A DNA stretch of 64,000 nt from Rhizophagus clarus (GCA_015698045.1 BLAL01000239.1:1488001-1552000), one strand, 5' to 3'. Positions 45,508 through 59,125 are shown, counted from the stretch's first letter. The notes: a model not told the origin generated them from the sequence alone. Program-made: numbers and translations.

Positions 45508-48500
45508 GAAAAAGAAAATTAATTAATTAATATAATTAACATAAATTCATACATTTAATTATATAGAATTAATTTTCTATCAAATAAAATATTTTTACCT
45601 TGTTTAAGCTTTTCATTTTTCCATAATTCTACTATGACATCAAAAAAAGCACTTGCTTCATTTTCATCATCTTCAATTTCGGCTTCAGTTTCATTCAATT
45701 TGTGTATCTTATTATCAACTTCACTTGTCATAACTTTAATCAATTTATCTGAAAAGATATCGTTCCACCGAGTAAAGATCGATATGGCAAATTTTATATT
45801 TTCAAACTTGCTCTCTGGTGATTTTGCATTAGTAATTAGTTTTGTTAATAACGAAACGTTATTCTCAGTTGGGGGAACAAGTTCAAGAAGAGATAAAAGT
45901 CCACACAAAGCTTCAGGATGTTCTAATTAATAATTAATTAATAAATTTAAGTATGTAAGAGATTATTACGTATATAATATTGTAAATCTTATATTACCTA
46001 TCGGTTCTAAAACTTTCAATTGTAAACTTGAATTTATAAATTCTTCAATCTTTTCAATATTATTGCCTATCTCGGCTTTTATCAATTGAAAAAGATATAA
46101 TTGTTCAAATGAACCCCAGTAATTCAGCGAATTTTCTAATAATAATAATAACAACAATAAATGTATATAACAATCAGCAAAACAAAAGGCCCTCTTAAAA
46201 ACATACGATAAAGTCGTACCTAAAACAACATCCAGATTTATATTTCCAAACACTTTATAATGACCCAATCGTAAATCCGTCTCAAATTTATAGATCTAGA
46301 AAATAATAGTTAAAAATATGTGTCTACCAATTATATAAAACAAGATATGAAAAAAAAAAAAAAAATTACGCACAAGCATCGGATTTATTCCATGAATAAT
46401 CGAAGTTATGAATTCAAATTTTCCAACAAAAATATCTGGCCAATTTTGTAAGAGCTTGGGTACGATTGAATCAAAAACATTACACTCATATTGTTGCAAC
46501 AACTATAAATAAATTAAAATTAATGAAATAATATAAAAGATGTATGTATGTTTGTAAAAATATGTTAAAAGGAAATCACCTGTACTCCCATTAAAATTCG
46601 TTTGTTTACTTCTTCTTCAACGTTAGGTTGTGGATCTTCACGTTTTACCTCGTAATTTATATATTCAATATATAAATTAATTAAAGATTTAAAATCTTTA
46701 GTTAATACAGTTCCTAATTTATCCAGTTTTAGTGATCTAAAACGAATATAATATATCTTTTAAATATATTTTATGATGTTAATAGTCAAATACATCCAAA
46801 TAGTAATATATATTACATACCTGAAACAGTATACCAGTAATTTCAACCTGCCTTCTGCATGTACCTTTTCGTCCTTTTTAACAATTAGCCTGTACATCTC
46901 AAATGATTTAAATTTAGGCGAATCAATTCTCGAAGGTTCATCCTTATGATCAAAAACCCAAGATACTAAACAATTAAATAAATTCTGCTTTGACGGATTG
47001 ATTTCAAGACATTCAGAATTCAAGTCAAAACATCCTTTAAGTTCATCAAAATTTAGCGCTCGGCAAATATCAGGTCCAATAAAAGTGGGTAAATCTGTAA
47101 GATGTGGAGAATTTGGAGCATCCAATTTAACACCCTTACATTTTTTTAAAAAAAAAGAAAAAAGATTTTTAAATAGTAAGTAAATAAAAAGTTTTAGTTT
47201 GAAAATAAGAAATTTCATAAAATCTTAAAATATATTACATTTAAAAAAAGATCTAATATTTGACGTAAATATTGTATTTCATCTACAGTGTTGCTGGATA
47301 AAGATGCCACTTTAAAATTTTTCAAAAGATTTTTGTAAAACCATAAACTATCTGGTACAGGCACAGACGGAGCAATAATTCGTGTAGATACATTAGCTGA
47401 TGATGTTTCTTCTACAGCAGATTTCATTTCGTGCGATTTTGAGGGTTGAGTCACAGGTGCAATTGAAGGTTGATCCAAGAGTGGTATTGAATCGCGTCTC
47501 TTTGTGGACAACATTTGATTATCAAGATTCTGAATATTTGTTCCTGATATTGATCCGGTTAAATCTAAAATTTCTGGTGGTTTATCGTGAGAAGGCATAA
47601 ACAAAGGATTTGATTGAACGGAATTTAGTGGTGTTTGAGGAATGGGCAATGATGCAGGAAAACGTTGGTTCACGTTTACATCTGGATGTGACATTTGAAT
47701 ATTCGCTACAGAGGTTGTTTGCATTATTAGTGGTTGTAATGGATTGGGATGATAAGGTAATGAAGAACTTGGTGGTGCGTTTATTAGATGGCCCCATAAA
47801 TCACCAATAATTTTTATAATGCGTGTGTCGCCAGCAAATTCACTGAGTTTTGTGCGAATAATTCTGATATCTTCTACACTATTTATTACGATTATTATTT
47901 TTCGAGCAAAAAAAATTATAAACATAAATGTATATGATACTAGAAATATACGTGTATGTACATTTATATTACTTACGTCATAACATTATGTGAAATTGCA
48001 ACCTGAGAAGCTGCTCTGACATTTTCACGAATTTCATTTTCAAGGCCGGGAAAGATGTTGATTGAAGAATGTAGAGTTTCTATTAGATCTTTGGCAATTC
48101 TTGGGTTATTTTTTTTAACATTTTCTACAATTAATTGTATACAAGGCTCTACCAATAATTTAATAAAATATGACATATTCACAATTAAAAAAAAAAACAA
48201 ATTCTGCGATAAATCAATAAACAAATGTAATAAGACTCACCTATACAATATAAACCCTCTCTAAGATCTTTACCATTTCTATCAAAACATAACCAATCAT
48301 AAACCAATGCCATCTTTGCTAACTCGATTGCATCCCAATTGTTCTAAAGTATAAGAATATTAAACATTCTCGTTATGTTAATTGGTCAAATTCGAGTTAC
48401 TCTTTCTTTTACTAATCTTTTCATTTTAAATCTTTTTTTAAACACAGTTAATTAATACTTACTCCTATCTCATGCAATAAAAGATTAATTAACATGTATC

Positions 48501-50196
48501 TATTATTTGTGGCCTTTTCGTTGATTGGACGATAAGCGGAGATTATCCATCGAATTATATCAGCAATTAAGTAACGAGGTTCTGTAGATAAGAAATTTGT
48601 TTTAAAAAAATCAAATTTTCGCTTATAAGCTGATATCGAATGCTACAAAAATGGTAAATGATAATGTTCCTTAAAAAAGTGCGCCTTTAAATTCTAATAT
48701 ACTAAAATTAGAAATTAGAAAGGAATACTTACTTGTTCCAACATATGCGTTAACCTTTCATTCATGTCGTATGATAGACGACTTGATAAACAATAACTTA
48801 GTGTCCTTTGCTTCATGAGATTTGCCTTTACTAAATGGACGCGTGCAATAATGTCAGTGTTAATTATATAAAGTGATAAATAAAATTCATAAAAGATAAG
48901 AAACATAACTAACCCTCATCATGAATCGCATTTATAACGTATGAAAATTCGGGAACGATTTGATTGTCTCTTAACAATCTTATTAAATCTCTCCCTATTT
49001 TAAAGAAAGAATTATACTATTTATAATCCAAAAAAATTAATTAATAATAATTATTCTTCAGAAAGAATTAAAAAATAAATATAAATTGTTACATACATGA
49101 GCGTCAAATATGATTCTACAAAATTTTATTTCTTTTGCCTTTAAAGCCTCAAATCTTGGCTCACTATGATCACGTATTAAACTTGCAAAGGTATAAAATG
49201 TAATATGCAATAAACGTTCATTACTATAAAGCCATGTTCTGTAATGAAATTTAATATATATTAAAACAATGAATAAAATAAAATAAATTTATTCTCTTAA
49301 TATAAAATGATATTACGATTCGCGCTGGAAAAATTCTAATACTTCACTGCTTAACCATATATTTACTTCGGAAGTATCACCACCTAAATATTATAAATGT
49401 TAAAAGAAAAAAATGTTTGTGGAAAATACAAAATTTTTATAAATACCTCTGATTTGTCGTAATATTGATTCACACACTTCATATAGACCCGAAATTCCAC
49501 CTAAAGCGCCTCTATGATCTGTCACAAGATTTTCAATTAACAACATGATCTATTATAATATTTAGAAACAAATAATAGTCATCAATGATAGCTTTTTAAT
49601 TAATAATTAATCTCGAAGATTGATATTTACTCGGTGTATGGTTTCCGTGGAGTATAACGCAAAGCATTTATAAGTGACCAATTTCTTCAACATTTCTATC
49701 ATATGATCATATCCATCTTTATCCAGGTCTCCAATGTAATCATAATACTAGGATAATTAAATTAAAAATTACTATTCTTTTTACGAGTTAAATAATTTAA
49801 AAGCAAAAATACATTATTTTCATGTTCATACTGTTTGAAATTCGTCAGTTAAGGCTCCATATAAAAGCCCTGACATTGTTCTGTTATAGCCATTAGGCAT
49901 TGTATCAATCTAGTGATATAAAAAATCAATAAGTAAGGACAGATGATTCATTTTTAATTTTAATAAATAAATAATAACTAAATTAACCATTCGATATAAT
50001 TCATTCTTAGCATCCTCCTCCGATTTCCCTGAAATGCCCACCCATTGGTAATCATCCTTTAATTCCTATTTTAAAAAAGATTAATTATCACGAATTTTGA
50101 ATCGCAATTGTTGTGTTCACCTAATTCACTTACACTTATAAAACTTGGAATTCCATGTTGATCAGCTCTACCATTGATTACGAATACTTTCGACAT
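44737..50196 (-). CDS. INTS3: Integrator complex subunit 3 homologue, many short exons
   Basis: It starts at 50196 (MSKVFVINGRADQHGIPSF; first exon 50134-50196, second 49988-50065) and runs through about twenty exons separated by short GT-AG introns. Conserved INTS3 blocks in order: VNIWLSSEVLEFFQRES, then LKAKEIKFCRIIFDAH, GRDLIRLLRDNQIVPEFSY, YLIADIIRWIISAYRPIN, ALVYDWLCFDRNGKD and DLIETLHSSINIFPGLENE. After the HEAT-like region, the last exon (44737-45263) is a disordered tail rich in S, K, R and E with short acidic patches. In animals INTS3 scaffolds the Integrator RNA-processing complex and the SOSS DNA-repair complex. The middle exons were assigned by similarity, not all joined base by base. 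Confidence 0.85.
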
Positions 50197-50945
50197 TTTT
50201 TTTTTTTTTTTTTTTTTTGACTAATTATTAAGATTAATAATTTAATAATTCGTAGTATTTTCCAAAGAAAAAAAAAAATTAAAAATGAAAAATAAATAAA
50301 TAAAAAACTGAATAAAAATTACCGAGTGTGTAAGTAAGGAAACTTTAAATAGGCTAAGGTACAAAAAAACAGACTGAAAAATTTTGTTTGATAGAACGTT
50401 GTTGGAAAATTTTTTGTTGATCTGGGCCTCCTATTTATAATTTTTTATGAACATAAACAATGAAGCATTGACGTAATTATGTAGATCGGTCACATGATTA
50501 CATGAAAATATGGGGTGAATAACAAGTGAATCACCCTCATTCCAATTGAGCATTTATTGAATAGTCAAATTAAGTCGTCATTTTCTTTTCCATGCATAGA
50601 TGGGGTTACATTTCAGTTAAACTAATTATAGATAAACGTAGCAGTTTCGTGATTTCCAGATTTGATGATTTAGTAACCAAATTTATCGAAATTCAAGAAA
50701 TGAATCTTGGTTTAAAGATTCACGATCTTCTAAAAAAGAATTAATTAATAGAACACGTGCTTTCTGTGGAACTTTTATTTCACTTAAATAATGTCATTTT
50801 CTTTAGCTATTGTCTATTAAGAAAAAAAAAAAAAAAAAAAAAAAAATTTCGTTCTATGAAATATACAATTTTTATTTTTTAAAAACTAAAAAATATTTAT
50901 AAGTTCAAAAAAAAAACAAGATTTAATATAAAAATTATAGGAATT
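50197..50945. promoter_or_regulatory. Divergent intergenic region between INTS3 and the 106-residue gene
   Basis: The two genes are transcribed away from each other from this 749-base gap. It has poly-A/T runs at 50199-50219 and 50819-50848 and no other gene. Shared promoter elements are inferred from geometry only. Confidence 0.4.
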
Positions 50946-51266
50946 ATGGCATTTCATCGAAATTTCCTAGTTATCATTATGATTATTATGCTTAGTTTCT
51001 TGATAGATAAATTTCAAGATACAACAAATAATCTAAATAATTTATTTTTGTTAGAAACTTCATCACAATCCCAAGAAGATGCTTTTGAAATCTTTGAAAA
51101 ATATTTTAGACAAGAACAAGAACCTTCTACGGAACTCGCTGTTCGGGCTAACTATCCAGTTATTTCATCTGACGTACTTTATGAAATGTTTAGTGATGAA
51201 TTTTTAGATCAATATTGGCAAAAATTCACTGCAGCGAATCATGAACCAATGCCGCTTATTTTTTGA
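50946..51266 (+). CDS. Small secreted or membrane-anchored protein candidate
   Basis: 106 residues, single exon. MAFHRNFLVIIMIIMLSFLI is a short basic start plus a hydrophobic run, a signal peptide or anchor. The rest is acidic and polar with EDAFEIFEKYFRQEQEP and DEFLDQYWQKF helices. Cysteines are absent, so it is not a disulphide-rich effector. No family recognised. Its clean frame in AT-rich DNA and its own promoter gap support a real gene. Confidence 0.6.
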   Translation: MAFHRNFLVIIMIIMLSFLIDKFQDTTNNLNNLFLLETSSQSQEDAFEIFEKYFRQEQEPSTELAVRANYPVISSDVLYEMFSDEFLDQYWQKFTAANHEPMPLIF

Positions 51267-51596
51267 ATTCCATAGTAGAAACAGTTTTTGGGAATGTCTT
51301 TATATTGGTAAAGTGAGTGATTATAAATTTGATATTTAATTTAAGAAAAAAAAATTTTTTTTATTAGAAGTACATGTAATGTAAATCAATGCTGTTGTAA
51401 ATAGGTTGTAAGTAGGATAGGTTTGGTTTGTTAAATTATTTATTTATTGAAAGTTTCATATAGTATTGAATCTTTATAGTTACAATTTTGTAAATAAAAT
51501 CTTCTTCTTATTGTTATGGATCAAATAGTAAGGGAATTGTCAACGAACTGTGAATCTTATTTATACCAATGAAAATTAATCCCATTAATCAATTAT
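51267..51596. other. 3' flank, no gene
   Basis: AT-rich region shared by the convergent genes ending at 51266 and 51597. Confidence 0.5.
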
Positions 51597-52439
51597 TTAC
51601 TCAATTAGTTCATTAGTCCAAGTTGTTCCATTAAGAATATAGCAAGTAATATACAAAGATAAATTTATGAAGCCAAGAAAAAGTGTTCCTAAATAATGTG
51701 TAACTTCTGACTCAAGTCCCAAAATATCAAAGAAGGATACAATTCTTCCGTTCCATGACACAAGTTTCAAGATAACTACAGAATTTACCACTAAATAAGT
51801 ATGTTTCATAATATAACAGTAGATTCATTATTCTCTTAATTCTCTTACCATAAATTGTCCATAAAATAAATTCGAACCTTCAGAAAAAAAAAAAAAATAT
51901 GTCAGATATGTTTATATTTTCTATACATTATAATAAAAAAAAAAACTTACATAAAAATGGCATGATCCCATTTAATTCCGTTTAGATGCCATTTTCTTGC
52001 AATAATAATTGCACTATTTCCTAAATTTAATTTATCATCATAAATTAACTTGTAAAAGAATAAATAACAGATTCAAAAAAATTCAAAGTTTGTTTACCAT
52101 TAAAAATCATACAAAAAACATCTACAAAAATATAATATATTAGGAGAATAAAGAAACTAAATATTTAAAAAAAAAATTTTTTTATGATTATTGGATCCCA
52201 AATAAAAGATTTTGGAATAAATTATTATTACCCTAACGAAAATCTAGACAGATCTATAACAGCTTTTAAATTTGCAAGAAACAACACATCTACAAAACAA
52301 TAATAAATATAATAAATTATAAAGATCAACAAAAAAAATATCGTAAAAACATACCTTGAATTAAACATGCAATGCTACAAATAAATTGTATGTATATAAT
52401 ATAAACAATATAAAGTCGCAATTTTTGAGAATATTTCAT
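51597..52439 (-). CDS. Small multi-exon membrane protein, possibly damaged
   Basis: It starts at 52439 (MKYSQKLRLYIVYIIYIQFI). Five short exons follow, with coding segments DVLFLANLKAVIDLSRFSL, DVFCMIFNG, NSAIIIARKWHLNGIKWDHA, MFEFILWTIYG and a last exon ending GFINLSLYITCYILNGTTW...ELIE. Phases agree at every join but one: the second exon's donor (near 52235, TTAGGGTAATA) carries one base too many. This may be a frameshift, an unusual donor or a sequence error. Several hydrophobic helices are seen. Style and exon layout resemble the gene at 32956-33856; no family is recognised. Confidence 0.5.
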
Positions 52440-53032
52440 TTTTTGAAAAGTATTCTGAAACTATTTTTAACATTAACGTTCTTTAACCTGGACTTTTAAA
52501 ACATTTTTCAAATTATATTAATTGCCTTATCGTTTACTGTCCACATGATGATAAACCTTGGTATTATTCTTTTTATTCCTTTACTCCTTATTTATATCAA
52601 CAGCTAAGCATACTTTTGTAACGAATCAATTCATGACCTAGCTCTATTAGCGTAAAACCTCACTACTTTTAGATATACGATTCACCTCGATTTAAAAGAT
52701 TTTCCAATTTAAATGATCTGCTTTATTGAATTAATTTATTGATGTTCTATTTCTCATTTATGACAGATAATTAATTCTATTTCCAGAACGTAATCCTTAT
52801 GACTTAAAAATTTTGAAAAAGTTTTTTTTTTGTTTCTCTAGTATTTCTTTTAAAATAGTTTTTTTTTCATTACCTATGCACTCAAAAAATGTTTTTAAAA
52901 TCCCATATTTAAGTTTAATATTATTTTAAGATTAATAATAGTATTAAATATTACGAATGATATTAGAGTACTTATAACTCAAAATAAATAGATAGTTTAT
53001 CTTTTATCTATTATAATTAATAAAATTATTTA
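52440..53032. other. Intergenic, no gene
   Basis: AT-rich; nothing recognised. Confidence 0.5.
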
Positions 53033-53400
53033 TTATTTTAAACCCTTTAAATTTAATCGATCATTAGTTTGGTTTATGAATAATGGTGTCGAATTTGCAT
53101 TTGTCAAGTGTTGATATAACTTACCTTGCCTGCATCTGAACCACATGATAAGTATAAGTTTGCCATTTTTATCCACAAGGATATTTGTCAATCGAGTATC
53201 ACCATGTACTAATTTTTTCAATAATATCCGCTAATAAGGATACAGGTTTATTACATTCCTTGAATGTTTCAACTGCTTGTGGTCTTAATAGCATTGCTGT
53301 ATCAGACGAACCAACAAGTCTTACAATACCATCATTAACTCCTCGTCTCTGAAGCTTTGTTAATATACAGTACATCAGAAATTTTTCAGGGGGTTATATG
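53033..53400 (-). pseudogene. Kinase-fold (Crinkler C-domain-like) fragment, broken
   Basis: KLVHGDTRLTNILVDKNGKLIL is a kinase catalytic-loop pattern (HGDxRxxNIlV) close to the kinase-like C-domains of Crinkler-type proteins, which are numerous in these fungi. Upstream VNDGIVRLVGSSDTAMLL is also of that type. Only about 120 codons remain, and both ends of the domain are missing. Confidence 0.6.
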
Positions 53401-54329
53401 CTGATGAAAAACCCACATGATATCTATCGATAATAATCACACTCGTCGAGTAAAATTGATATGGATAAACAGTGATAAATCGTCAGAGTTAAACCAAAAT
53501 GACAAATATCGAATATTGACCAAAATTATAATTATCAGTATTTAACCAAAATGATAAATCTCGAAGGTCAACCAAAATTATAATTATCAGAATTTAACTA
53601 AAGTGATAAATATCGAATATTGACAAAATTATAATTATCGTGATTTAGCTTAATGACAAATATCAAAAATAATCATCATATTTATTAACGTTATATTTAT
53701 AGATAATTAAGTAATAAACTATCAGAACAAAATACATTTAATGCTCTTCTTGGTTTATTCTAGATACTTCTGGCTTGCAAAAAAAAACTTATCAAAATAA
53801 TTGATTAATAATGAAAAATAATTGATTAATAGCGTAAAAATAATTGATTAATAGCTTGTCATATAATTTAATATAGCATTCCTTAATCTTCTTTGATCTT
53901 TTCCATTTTGAAACATTAATGAAATCACATTTTTTCCTGCTATTAGGTATCTGTAATCCAAATTTCTTAAAAATCGCATTTCAGATCACAGTGGTATCAT
54001 TTTGCGTAAAACTAATGATTGATTACGAGAATTAATAAAATCTATAATCTATAATTAGATGGTATAAAGTGATAATTACCATAGAATGATGTTACCCTGT
54101 AAATAAGTTCGTTTACTTTCACTCTCCAAATTCATTAAGATAGTTCAGATGACCTTTTTTGGGCCAGTTCTCTAATCTAAGTTTATAATCGTTGAAGCTG
54201 AGCCACATATTATCGGTGAAAAAACTTTAGCATACTTGATTATAACTTTCCTATATTATTATTAATATACAATGAACAATCAATAGTAATTTAAAGATGC
54301 TATGATACAAGAAAATAGAATTACTCACC
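53401..54329. repeat. Tandem repeat (about 56 bases, three units) and filler
   Basis: 53480-53660 repeats AA(C/T)(C/T)AAA(A/G)TGA(C/T)AAAT plus AATTATAATTATC in the same order about three times. The rest to 54329 is AT-rich with an ATAATTGATTAATAG duplication near 53800-53850. No gene. Confidence 0.6.
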
Positions 54330-55181
54330 ATGAAGACCTTTTAGTCTGAATTGATATCATCTTTTTTATCAGTTTGTGATTTCAATTGATTTTGAATCCA
54401 AGTCAACTTTTCATTTATGAATTTTTATAATTTATATAGAGCTCTGATTTGTTTTCCTTGCTTAAGTAAAATCTCCTGGATATTTTTGCCCTGTTTAACT
54501 AAAGTTTCTTTCTATCTATTATGAAAATAATTAGATGCTGTGCCTCTTTCGTCTGTTAGGTTTTCAAATTTGAGAACTGATATGATCAAACGATACGTTA
54601 AAGTGGTTTGGCGTGATTTAACACTGACAACTGGAGTGGTGTTAGGTATAAAAGTAATATTAGTCAAAGATTCTGGAGTAGCTAGACGTGAACTAAGAAT
54701 GATTGTGGTGGATCTAACAGTGGTTTCAGTATCTGTTAATGTTGTAGCAGTATTATCGTCAGGATCACGGTCTGGTAAATTATAGTATATTAAATAATAT
54801 TAAATCATGATATATATTTTTGATCAAAAATCGTTGTTATAATTATAAATGTTGTGAATATCATAATAAAACCACTCACTTCATTTCAAATTTTTACTAT
54901 GAGTAGAAGTACACAAAGTAGTATCTTCTCTTAGACATTGCCTTTTATCTAAAGAAAAAATCAAGACATTAAACATAATACATATTAATGATAATAATTT
55001 AAAATAAACAATAAATGTATTTAGTTATTTACCTTCTGTTATTGTATGATCACATCCTTCATGTTCGCTAGTAAATATAGTCATATAGATGTTTTACTTT
55101 TTGATTTTTTACTTTTTTCATTAGTTGTTTGAGATTTTTTTTGTTGAGATCTGGTGGTATATGCTCGTTTCATTTTTTGAC
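54330..55181 (-). pseudogene. Decayed multi-exon gene with coiled-coil end
   Basis: The minus strand from 55181 begins MKRAYTTRSQQKKSQTTNEK. It continues with DKRQCLREDTTLCTSTHSK and, at 54540-54785, TETTVRSTTIILSSRLATPE, then ends with LVKQGKNIQEILLKQGKQIR and FINEKLTWIQNQLKSQ heptads. Stops separate the pieces. It looks like a lineage-specific gene in decay; no function is assigned. The plus-strand 81-residue frame at 54540 is a shadow. Confidence 0.45.
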
Positions 55182-55339
55182 TAAATAACAGTAAGAAAGA
55201 GTGAAATTCAGAATGAGAAAAAAATGCTGAAGTTTAATAAACTTATCTGATGGCACACTAAAAGTATATGAAAGTATGAAAAATTACATTAATTTAATTG
55301 ATTAGTAATTGATTGATTCTTTTTTGAACTACATTCACT

Positions 55340-55550
55340 TGAAAATAATTATTGACTTACGTCACTTTATTTTAATTAATTAACATCATTTTATTTTAAT
55401 TAATTAATATCACTTTATTTTAATTAATTAACATTACTTTATTTTAATTAATTAATATTACTTTATTTTAATTAATTAACATCACTTAATTAACATTACT
55501 TTATTTTAATTAATTAACATCACTTTATTTTAATTAATTAATCATTATAT
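55340..55550. repeat. TTAATTAATTAACATCACTT minisatellite
   Basis: About seven to eight head-to-tail units of roughly 25 bases, alternating CATCACTTTATTTT, CATTACTTTATTTT and TATTACTTTATTTT with TTAATTAATTAA. No coding potential. Confidence 0.8.
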
Positions 55551-55739
55551 TAATTTCTTATCAATTTTATTTTCTGTAAACTAATTAATCATACTGATTT
55601 TTATAAAAAAAATTGGTCATGGTATATCACGAAATTCTGCTAAAAAATATAAAATCTACATATATTGTGATCAAAGCCATATACAAAATAAATTGATTTT
55701 GCTAAATTCATTTTCAATTCATTTAATTAACTTTTGATA

Positions 55740-58650
55740 ATGTCTTCTTATAAATGTTCACATTGTTCATGTACTTATTCAAGCCCATATGGATTAAAAA
55801 GGCATATTTCAGATAAACATCAGTATGTTATTGATAAAGTTAAAAACATTGGAGGCAAAAAAAAAATTAAACCAACCATACAAGCCAATGAACCCAGTCT
55901 TTAGGACAATGAAAACCTGATTGAAGAAAACCTTTTTTTGGATAATGACTTTATAATGAATTATTCTGAGGTAATACTACAAATAATCTAACAAGCATCT
56001 AAGAAAATGATTGCGATAATTAATAATAATTAATCATAATCATATTTGACAGGATAAAGCTAAACAAATGATATTAGGACAAAATGCAAAATCTTTAGCT
56101 GCAGTTTCAAAATCTTCAGAAGCTTTATCAAACAAATTTCAAAAAATAAATAATGAAAATGAGAAGAATACTAGTGAGGCAAATGCAAATTCATGCAGTG
56201 ACAAATTAATCAAATTATTTAATTTAATTGAAAGTGACAATAAAAATTTATTTCCAAAATCTATCAAGAAGGGATGAAAATTCCTTGATATTAGTGATTT
56301 TCCTTATATAAAATTTAAAAAAGTTTATATTACCAGTTTTCAAGATATTGACTATGATTTTTATTATTAACCAATAATTTAAGGAATTAAATTTTTACTT
56401 TTTCAATCTGATATTAATAATGAATTCATTTTCAAGTATCGTTAAAATAACAATACTGCATATGGTGAACAATATGAAAGTGAATAGTGGTATACTACAG
56501 AAAAAGATATTTCCGTTGATAATCATCTATTATCAATAATAATCTATGCAGATTCAACTACTTGTGATCACCTCAAAAAGACATCAGAATACCCAATATA
56601 TATTTCACTTAAAAATATTCCAAATTGGATACAAAATAAGTCTAACTTTAAAGTACTTATCAGATATTTACCAAAATTAAGGGTTAAGGATAATATCACA
56701 AGAAATTTCAAATCATTCTGAAAATTACAAAGACAAGTATTTCAAAGATATCTTCAGATATTATTAACACTAATATTAAATAAACATGATATGTATTTTG
56801 TCATAAAAAATGAAATATACTTATTTGCACTAAAAATATCAGTTATTTTTGCTAATATGGTAGAAGCCAGTACATTTATTATAACATATCTTTCATCAAC
56901 ATCAAAACGGCCTTATTATTATTGTTTGGTAGATAACAACAATCTTAATAATATAAAGTTAACTCATATTACTTTATGAACTTTAGAAAAAATAAAAGAA
57001 ATCATTTATAAAAATCAAGCTAATAAATTTTCAATTCATGAAGAATTTAATTATTTCTGGAATTTGAAGATTTCAATATTTACTTAGCAATAGTTCTGGA
57101 TTAAATGCATATGCTTGATCTCAGAATCATAAAATATCTTCTGAAGTATACATGTGAATATTTACAACAAAAGTCAGAAGTAATGCTGTTAATAAAATAG
57201 ATTATAGATTTTGTGAAATTTCACGTTATTCAGGATTGATTATTTTAAAAAATAGGTTAGAAAATGTATCAAAATTCACAGCCAATGATTATCGCAATAT
57301 AATGAAAGTGATAGTTTTCGTAATAGATAATTTATATACCAACTACAAAGAAGATGGGATATCATGCAAAAGGTTATGCAATATTTTTTATAAATATTTA
57401 AAAATATACATGATGTTGTGATAAGAAATATTTATAAACTTAAATTTAGAAAAGTTAAAGGTAAATATTTAAAAAAAAATCATTATTAATTATTTTAATT
57501 TAATTTAATTCTTAATATAATTAGATGTTAATAATCGAATTTTGTCAAGAATTTGTAAATATATTTTTTGAATATTCTTCTAGCTATTGTAAAATTCCAA
57601 ACCTTTATTTGCTTCGCTATTATGTAATCCCATCAATTTGCCTTTATAATTCTATGAACAGAATATCAACTGAAACATATAAAACATTATACAAAAGCAG
57701 TATAAAAAATCTCTACAGAATGACTAATAAAAAAAAAATACATCCCACAAATACTTAAAATGGTATATATTGATAGTTTATCATAACTAACTCTATTTAT
57801 CGATAATAATTAATATATATTTTGAATTTATGATAGATACGACATTAATTAATTACTTCCAAATAAAAGCAACTTAAAATAAGAAAATCTAGTAGATTTA
57901 AAAACCTGTTGTGGATGATTAAATTTACCAAAATCAAAAAAAAGTATCAGAAATAATACAAGATGTCACTATTAATTTCTTGCATAAAATAGTATTTAAG
58001 AATTTTTGTGTTGGGTTGAAAAAGTTTTTGACAGAAAATGATGTAACTTATGACAAGAATTTTGGATATTTCAAAATATATTCAAATATATCTGTCAAAT
58101 CAACAGATATTATTTAGACATCAGAAAGTTTTTATGGTAGTGAGTGGTTTAGTGATGTAGCAGTTTCTTCTGAAGAGACTGAATGGTACAAAAAGGTAAT
58201 TTAATCATTATAATTATGAAACAAAATTTTTTAAGTTATATAACATTATTAATTTAATTTTTAGACACTTTTATTGATAGAATTTTTTGCAAAAAAAAAA
58301 GATCCAATAAATCTTATTTTACTACAATGGTATAATGAAATAGATAAGCGAGGAAATGTATGGATATAAAAGAATATGATTAACTGATCAGTACACATAC
58401 ATTTATTTAGATTTAGTAGATATGGGGTCTTTGCAATAGAAAGGTACGAAACTCAAAAAAAAATAAAAATTTAATTAATATTAAATTTACACTTATTTTA
58501 GCATAAAAAACATAATTAACATATAAAGTAAATTTAAAAATTTTTTTGAGTTTCGTACCTTTCTATTGCAAAGACCCCATATGTCAATTCATATCATACC
58601 AAGAAATAACTGTGAAAATAAATATTTTGTCAATAGATACGTTTTTTAAA
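55740..58650 (+). pseudogene. Plavaka-type transposon transposase, decayed
   Basis: It starts MSSYKCSHCSCTYSSPYGLK with a C2H2-like finger (C-x2-C, then H...H), as Plavaka proteins do. Later blocks are AYGEQYESE, YPIYISLKNIPNWIQN then KVLIRYLPKLR, FTANDYRNIMKV, STETYKTLYKSSIKNLYRMTNKK and SIHIIPRNNCENKYFVN, all in the order expected for the family. Stops and frameshifts occur throughout. Terminal repeats were not found. A MITE sits inside at 58423-58579. Plavaka enzymes are CACTA/KDZ-group DNA transposases common in fungi. Confidence 0.75.
58423..58579. mobile_element. Perfect-hairpin MITE inserted in the Plavaka copy
   Basis: TGGGGTCTTTGCAATAGAAA and about 18 further bases are repeated exactly in reverse complement at the other end. 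TA flanks both sides (58421-58422, 58580-58581). Removing the 157 bases and one TA restores the Plavaka codons LDLVD-MSIHIIPR, so the insertion is precise and later than the transposase. The TA target suggests a Tc1/mariner-group source. Confidence 0.9.
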
Positions 58651-58779
58651 TATCAATATTATAAATAAATTATCAGAGCTAATTGCGAGATAATAACAGA
58701 TAATCGTAGTATAAGACAAATTCCTGAATGGGTAATATAATTGTGAAATGCAAATTTTACTCCACAATTAATATTATAT

Positions 58780-59125
58780 TAATTAAATCTATTTGAACTA
58801 TCTCTTATATCAAATAAGAAATTTTTGATAATTAGGTCATTTTACAAATTTTTTTTTGATGGTTATCAATGTTATTAGATAATTATGATCATTTTACAAA
58901 TTTTTTTTTGATGGTCTTTAATATTGTTAACTAACAGAAATTAATCTACGAGATTTTTTAATAATTATCAATATTGATAATCATTTTACAAAAAATTTTT
59001 TGATAGTTATCAATATTGTTAACTAATAGGAATTAACCCTACAAGATTTTTTAATAATTATCAATATTAATAATCATTTTACAAAAATTTTTTTGATAGT
59101 TATCAATATTGTTAACTAACAGGAT
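58780..59125. repeat. Tandem repeat of about 100-110 bases, three units
   Basis: Units contain ATCATTTTACAAAAATTTTTT, GATAGTTATCAATATTGTTAAC and AACAGGAATTA-type blocks in the same order. No gene. Confidence 0.7.
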
